From contig NC_133663.1 of NCBI RefSeq assembly GCF_037893015.1, positions 137,258,100 through 137,322,099 on the forward strand: a stretch of 64,000 nucleotides of DNA, read 5' to 3'. Below the pieces are notes generated by a model that did no database searches, was not told the DNA's origin, and saw only the letters and a program-made list of their open reading frames with translations. This document shows, piece by piece, positions 59,610-64,000 of this stretch. This DNA is from Macrotis lagotis (Eukaryota; Chordata; Mammalia; Peramelemorphia; Peramelidae). Position 1 is the first letter of the stretch. The number at the start of each line of letters is the position of its first letter. The translations under genes and the position numbers were made by a program.

Positions 59610-61690
59610 GCAAAACCTCTCCGTACATCATACTACATTGAAAGAACTGAAAACATACAGGTCCCTAGACATATCCCTGAAAACAGCTTTAAAAATGCCC
59701 CCAAACTTGGGATACTATGCCCTTAACTGAAAGTAGATCTCCATTTTAACAAAGACGTAAGAGCAAATCATAGGCTGGAAAGATTAGCAACCTAAGAGAA
59801 AAAAAATCGTACTATAAAATGTTATAATGGTGATGTAGAATTTCAGTAAGAATACTTTAAAGAAAACGAAATAAAAAAAAATCCTGGATCTAAAGCCTCT
59901 AAGAATAATATGTATTTGATTCATGCCATAGAAGGACTCAAATAGGATTATGAAAATCCAAAAGGAGGTAGAAATATTGGAAAGATAAAGGAGAAAGATA
60001 GGGCAAGATCATGAAAAATAAATCAGTAGCTTGTAGCAGAAGGCACAAAAAGATTGACAAAAATAATATCTTAAAAACCATAATGGGTCATATGGAAAAA
60101 TAGATAGGAAAATGTCAATTCGGAGAAGGTGACCTTAAAAGGCAGAATTGACCAAATGGAAAAGATGGTACAAAAACCCATTGAGGAAGAGAAATTCTTA
60201 GAATATAGAACTGAATAAAGAGAAGCTGATACTTTGTGAAATGTCAAGAAATAATAAAACAAATCAAAAAGAATGAAAAAGTAAAAGGCAATGTATCATA
60301 TTTGTTTGAAGGACTACTGAACTAGGCAATAGATTCAGGAGAGATAATTGAAAAATAATTTTACTAGTGAATGCCAGGTTCAATAAAAGAACCAAGTCAC
60401 TATATTTCAAGATAATTCCAAGGAAAACTTCCTTGACCTTCTAGAAGCAGAGGGTAAAATGGAAATTGATACAATCTACCAATCATTTCCTGAAAGAGAT
60501 CCCAAAATAAAATCATCCAGGAAAATTATAGCCAAATTTTAGAAGTTTCATATTAAGGAAAAACTACTGCAAGTAGCCAGAAAGAAATAATTCAATTATC
60601 TTGGAGACAGAGTTAGAATAATACAAGAATTAGCAGCTTTTAATTTAAGGGATCATGGGGCTTGGAATATAATAGTCTATAAGCCAAAAGTGCTTGGATT
60701 AAAAAACAACAAAGCAGCCAGCATAACTGGAAATAACTTTAAGAGGAAAAGATGAACATTCAATGTAATAGGGGACTCTCAATCTTTCCCGATGAAAAAA
60801 AATCAGAGATGAATTGAAAATATGAGGCTCAAGAGATGCATAAAAAAGGTAAACAGGAAAGGAAAATAATAAGGGATTTAGTAATTTTCAACTGTTCGTT
60901 TTTCTTCACTGGAAGATGTTAGTGATAACTCATATGAACTTTCTCATTTATTAGGGTAATTAGAAGTAGGATGTATAGACAGGGCATAGATGAAAGCTCA
61001 ATAAGAAGGGATCATGTTTTGAAATATTTGAGTTAAGGAGTAAGAGATGAATGTACTCAGAGAAAGGGATTAGGGGAGGTAGAATGTGGTAAAATATTTC
61101 ACATAAAAGCAGGAAAAAGTTTTGCAGTGGAGTGGAAGTGAGGGGAGTTGAGGATGATAGTAAATGAAATTTACTCTCATCAGAATTGAAGAAGAGTGGG
61201 TATAACATTCAAACTCAATGTATGGACATTTGTCTTGCTGTACACGAGAAAGATTAATGTTTGTCCTTCATTTTTGAAGAAGACTACATCAAGAATTGCA
61301 TGGGGGGGCAGGGACTGTGCTAAGTTACCAGACTCACTTTCTCATGCAGAGTCATGTGAGTTCAGTAGCCAGATAGGGATCAGGATGACTGGAGATGGGT
61401 CTGGATATGAGGCAATCAGAGTTAAGTAACTTGCCCAATGTCACATAGCTGTTAAGTGTCAGAGGCTGCATCAAACTACTGGAGTGATTCTGAGGCCAGT
61501 GTTATACCCAATGGGCCACCTAGCTGCTTATTGAAAGTATGAGGTAAAGTGTATGGGAGAGAATGGAGGGGGGATAGAAGAGAGGGAAGAATGTGGAAAG
61601 AGGTAGTTAGGAGAAAATTTCTTTTTATGAGGCATAGGGTGAAAGGAGAAAGAGATCAGAATAAACAGAATGGATGAGGGAAATAGTAAT
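59610..61690 (+). mobile_element. HAL1-type ORF1-only retrotransposon, copy D (old)
   Basis: A 5' region, then ORF1 text from about 59880 ('cctggatctaaagcctctaa', matching copy C near 30493) through the coiled coil and the C-terminal domain (60440-60850). An ORF1-only 3' region follows with 'aactcatatgaactttctca'. No ORF2 of its own. Many stops. Interrupted by a SINE at about 61250-61530. Confidence 0.7.
61250..61530 (-). mobile_element. Antisense long SINE variant with a different tail
   Basis: About 280 bp. The right end is the usual head ('ggccacctagctgct' on the plus strand) and the middle has 'gttaagtaacttgcccaatg'. The left part is a distinct tail ('gtttgtccttcatttttgaa'; sense: ...TTCAAAAATGAAGGACAAAC) not present in the 148-bp SINE. 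The two SINE types share a head and differ in their 3' halves. Confidence 0.75.
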
Positions 61691-62284
61691 AGTAATTGTT
61701 TAAAAAAAACCTGAAACAAGTTTCTCCAATAGAGGACTCATTTCTCAAACATAGAAAACTGAGTCAAATTCATAAAAAATTAAGAGAAATTGACTAATTG
61801 ATAAATGATGAAAAGAAACAGTTTTCAAATGAGGTTATTAATGCTATCTATAGCCATACTTTTAAAGTATGTTTTAACTCACTACTGTTGGGTGAAAAGC
61901 ATATGCTTCTGACAAAATAAAACACCCATCACTATCAAAATATTAAAGAGTACAGGAATAAATGGAGTTTTCCTTAAAATGATAAGCAAAATCTATCTAA
62001 AGAAATATCTATTTAAATAGTTAAATCTAAATAAATGTATATCAACAAGGTCAGGAGTGAAGCAAGGATTCCAGTTATCACCTCTATATTACATTAAAAA
62101 TGTTAGTTTTACAATACAAGAAGAAAATGAAATTGAACCAATTAGAATAGGCAATAAGGATACAAAATTTTCACTCTTTCCAGACAAAATCTTAATTAAA
62201 CCCCCAAATCAGCTAACAACTACTAGAAATAGTTAATAATTTAAACAAATAAATAAGATATAAAATAAATCTCTTAAATTATCA

Positions 62285-62322
<38 letters not shown>

Positions 62323-64000
62323 CCAGAGTTCAGCAGCAAGAGATAGAAAGAGGAATTCCATTTAAAGTAATCGTAGGCAACATGAAATACTTAGGAATCT
62401 GCTTCCCCAGACAAACCCAGAAATTATACAAAATTGTAAAAATACTTGTGTTAGGTCTAAGTAATAAAATAAAATGACAATTCTACCCAAATTATATTAC
62501 TCATTCAATGCCATAGCAGTAAAATAAAAAAAAAAAGTATTTCCCAGAGCTAGGAAAAATTGTAAAAAAAAATTCATCTAGAGCAACAATAGATCAAGAC
62601 TAACAAGGGAAGTAATGGCAAAATGCAAAGGAAGATATCCTAAGTATATTAGATCTAAAGCCATATTTTAAAGCAGCAGTCATCAAAACTTCCTGGTATT
62701 GACTAAGATACAAAGAAGTAGATTAATGGAATAATGTACAAATGAAGTAATAACAAAAGACTATAATGTGCTACTGTTTGATAAATCCAAAGACTACAGT
62801 TTTCTCTGAGAAGAGCTCAGTATTTGAGAAAACTTTCTGTGAAAAATTAGAAAATAGTATGGCAGAAACTAGGCATAGCCCCAAATCTCACACCCTGTAA
62901 TAAAATAAGGTCAAAATTTATACAGAATTTAAACATAAAAACTGATACCACAGATAAATTGAGTCACCAAAAACAGTCTATCTGTAAAATTTATGGTGAG
63001 GGAAGAATTTTTGATCAAACAAAAAATACTGCAAATTAAAACTACAAAATGGATTATTTTAATGGTATTAGATTGAAATAGTTTTGAACAAGTAAAACCA
63101 ATGTAGCCAAGAATGTAGGAATGCAGAAAGCTGGAACACAATTTTCATAGCTAGTGTTTTTAATAAATGGCACATTTCTAAAATACATAGAGAAATGAAT
63201 CAAACATAAAAATTCAAATCATTTTAGAATTGATAAATGATCAAAATTTACTAAGAGGTCATTTTCAGACAAAGAAATATAAGTCATCCATAGTTTTATG
63301 AAAAACACTCCCAATCATTATGGATTAGAGAAATGCAAATTAAAAGAACTCTGAAGAAACATTTCAAACTTATGAAACTGACAAAGATGACAGAAAAGGA
63401 AGTAATCAGCATTGGAGAGGCTATAGGAAAATTGAGAAATTGATTATTGTTGGTGGAGTTGATTACTGATCCAACCATTCTGGAAAACAATATGGAACTA
63501 TGGTCCTAGGGCAATAAATCTGTGCATAATCTTTGATTCACTTCCAGACCAATACTAAGGTCTATATAAAAAAATAAATTATAACAAATATTAAATGACC
63601 CATAAGTACAAAAATATTTAGAGCAGCTCATTATGAGTGGCAAAAAGAGGAAATTTTCAAGAGACACATCAAATGGGAAATGACTAATGGAATATGAATG
63701 TTATGGAGAATAATTGTTCTGTAAGAAAATTAGAGCAGCCAGACTTTAGAAAACCCTGGAAAGATAAATGTGAATTGATGCTTTGTTAAGAAAGGAAAAC
63801 CAAGAGAGCATTGTAAACATTAAGCATAATTGTGAGATGATCAACTATGATGGATGCAGCTCCTCTCAGACAGACAGTGAACAAGAACTGTCCTCAAAGA
63901 CTTGTGATGGAAAATGCCAATCATAGCAAGGAAAAAATTTTGGAGAGTTAATGCAGACCAAAGCATTTCACTTTTTAAAGCTTGTTTTATTATTTTTTTT

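Larger units (their letters stand above)
59421..64000 (+). mobile_element. Sense L1 (ORF2 RT to 3' end), interrupted by HAL1 copy D; runs off the window
   Basis: The RT text at 59455-59605 ('tttccctgatgaatattaat') is followed by HAL1 copy D, and RT resumes near 61905 ('gaaaagcatatgcttctgac'). The core near 62050-62200 is degenerate: the FADD catalytic position reads FPDK. The distal ORF2 follows, with a (TA)n run at 62284-62321, and a 3' UTR-like T-rich end reaches 64000. A displaced piece of distal ORF2 text lies at 61700-61900, so a small rearrangement or further insertion is present. Confidence 0.75.

Overview
This window is nuclear DNA from a mammal, and almost certainly a marsupial. It is AT-rich and made almost entirely of retrotransposon debris: L1 copies, ORF1-only half-L1 (HAL1) elements, tRNA-headed SINEs whose antisense form carries the marsupial-type text GTTAAGTGACTTGCCCAAGG, one RTE fragment and one gammaretrovirus-like provirus. 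The SINE form whose tail reads GCAAAAACCTAAAAAA points weakly to an Australian (dasyurid-like) marsupial; this is recall and was not tested. I found no intact host protein-coding gene, no tRNA or rRNA gene and no CRISPR array. Most open frames of 60-190 codons are accidental or are shards of transposon genes.

Layout. 1-5160: two 5'-truncated antisense L1 3' ends around a 2.1-kb stretch of broken, coding-like text. 5190-9980: an old sense L1 split by two younger truncated L1 copies. 9980-13715: two ORF1-only elements and a SINE with perfect 13-bp target-site duplications (TSDs). 13715-14700: unassigned DNA, possibly an LTR, plus a SINE. 14700-17707: an L1 that has lost its RT core. 17708-20960: mostly unique DNA with a MIR and a 22-bp perfect hairpin. 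20965-23247: a retrocopy of TAF7 bounded by 11-bp TSDs. 23259-27760: mostly featureless AT-rich DNA. 27765-40520: an old sense L1 whose ORF2 was hit by a HAL1 (29641-32868) and then by a full-length antisense L1 (32973-39558, 10-bp TSD). 40520-49490: more SINEs, L1 and an antisense HAL1. 49500-52330: SINE, RTE and L1 3' UTR fragments. 52335-58832: an antisense class-I endogenous retrovirus with gag and env remnants and no recognisable pol. 59420-64000: another L1, interrupted by an older HAL1 that itself carries a SINE.

The parts do not form a pathway. L1 machinery is the likely source of the TAF7 retrocopy, the SINEs and the HAL1 copies, since all of these end in A-rich tails and several have TSDs. 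The most notable pattern is a HAL1 family whose 3' region appears to have absorbed antisense SINE-derived modules one after another and kept moving with them. Boundaries given for old repeats are estimates, usually within 10-40 bp. Family names were assigned by reading, without a library search.
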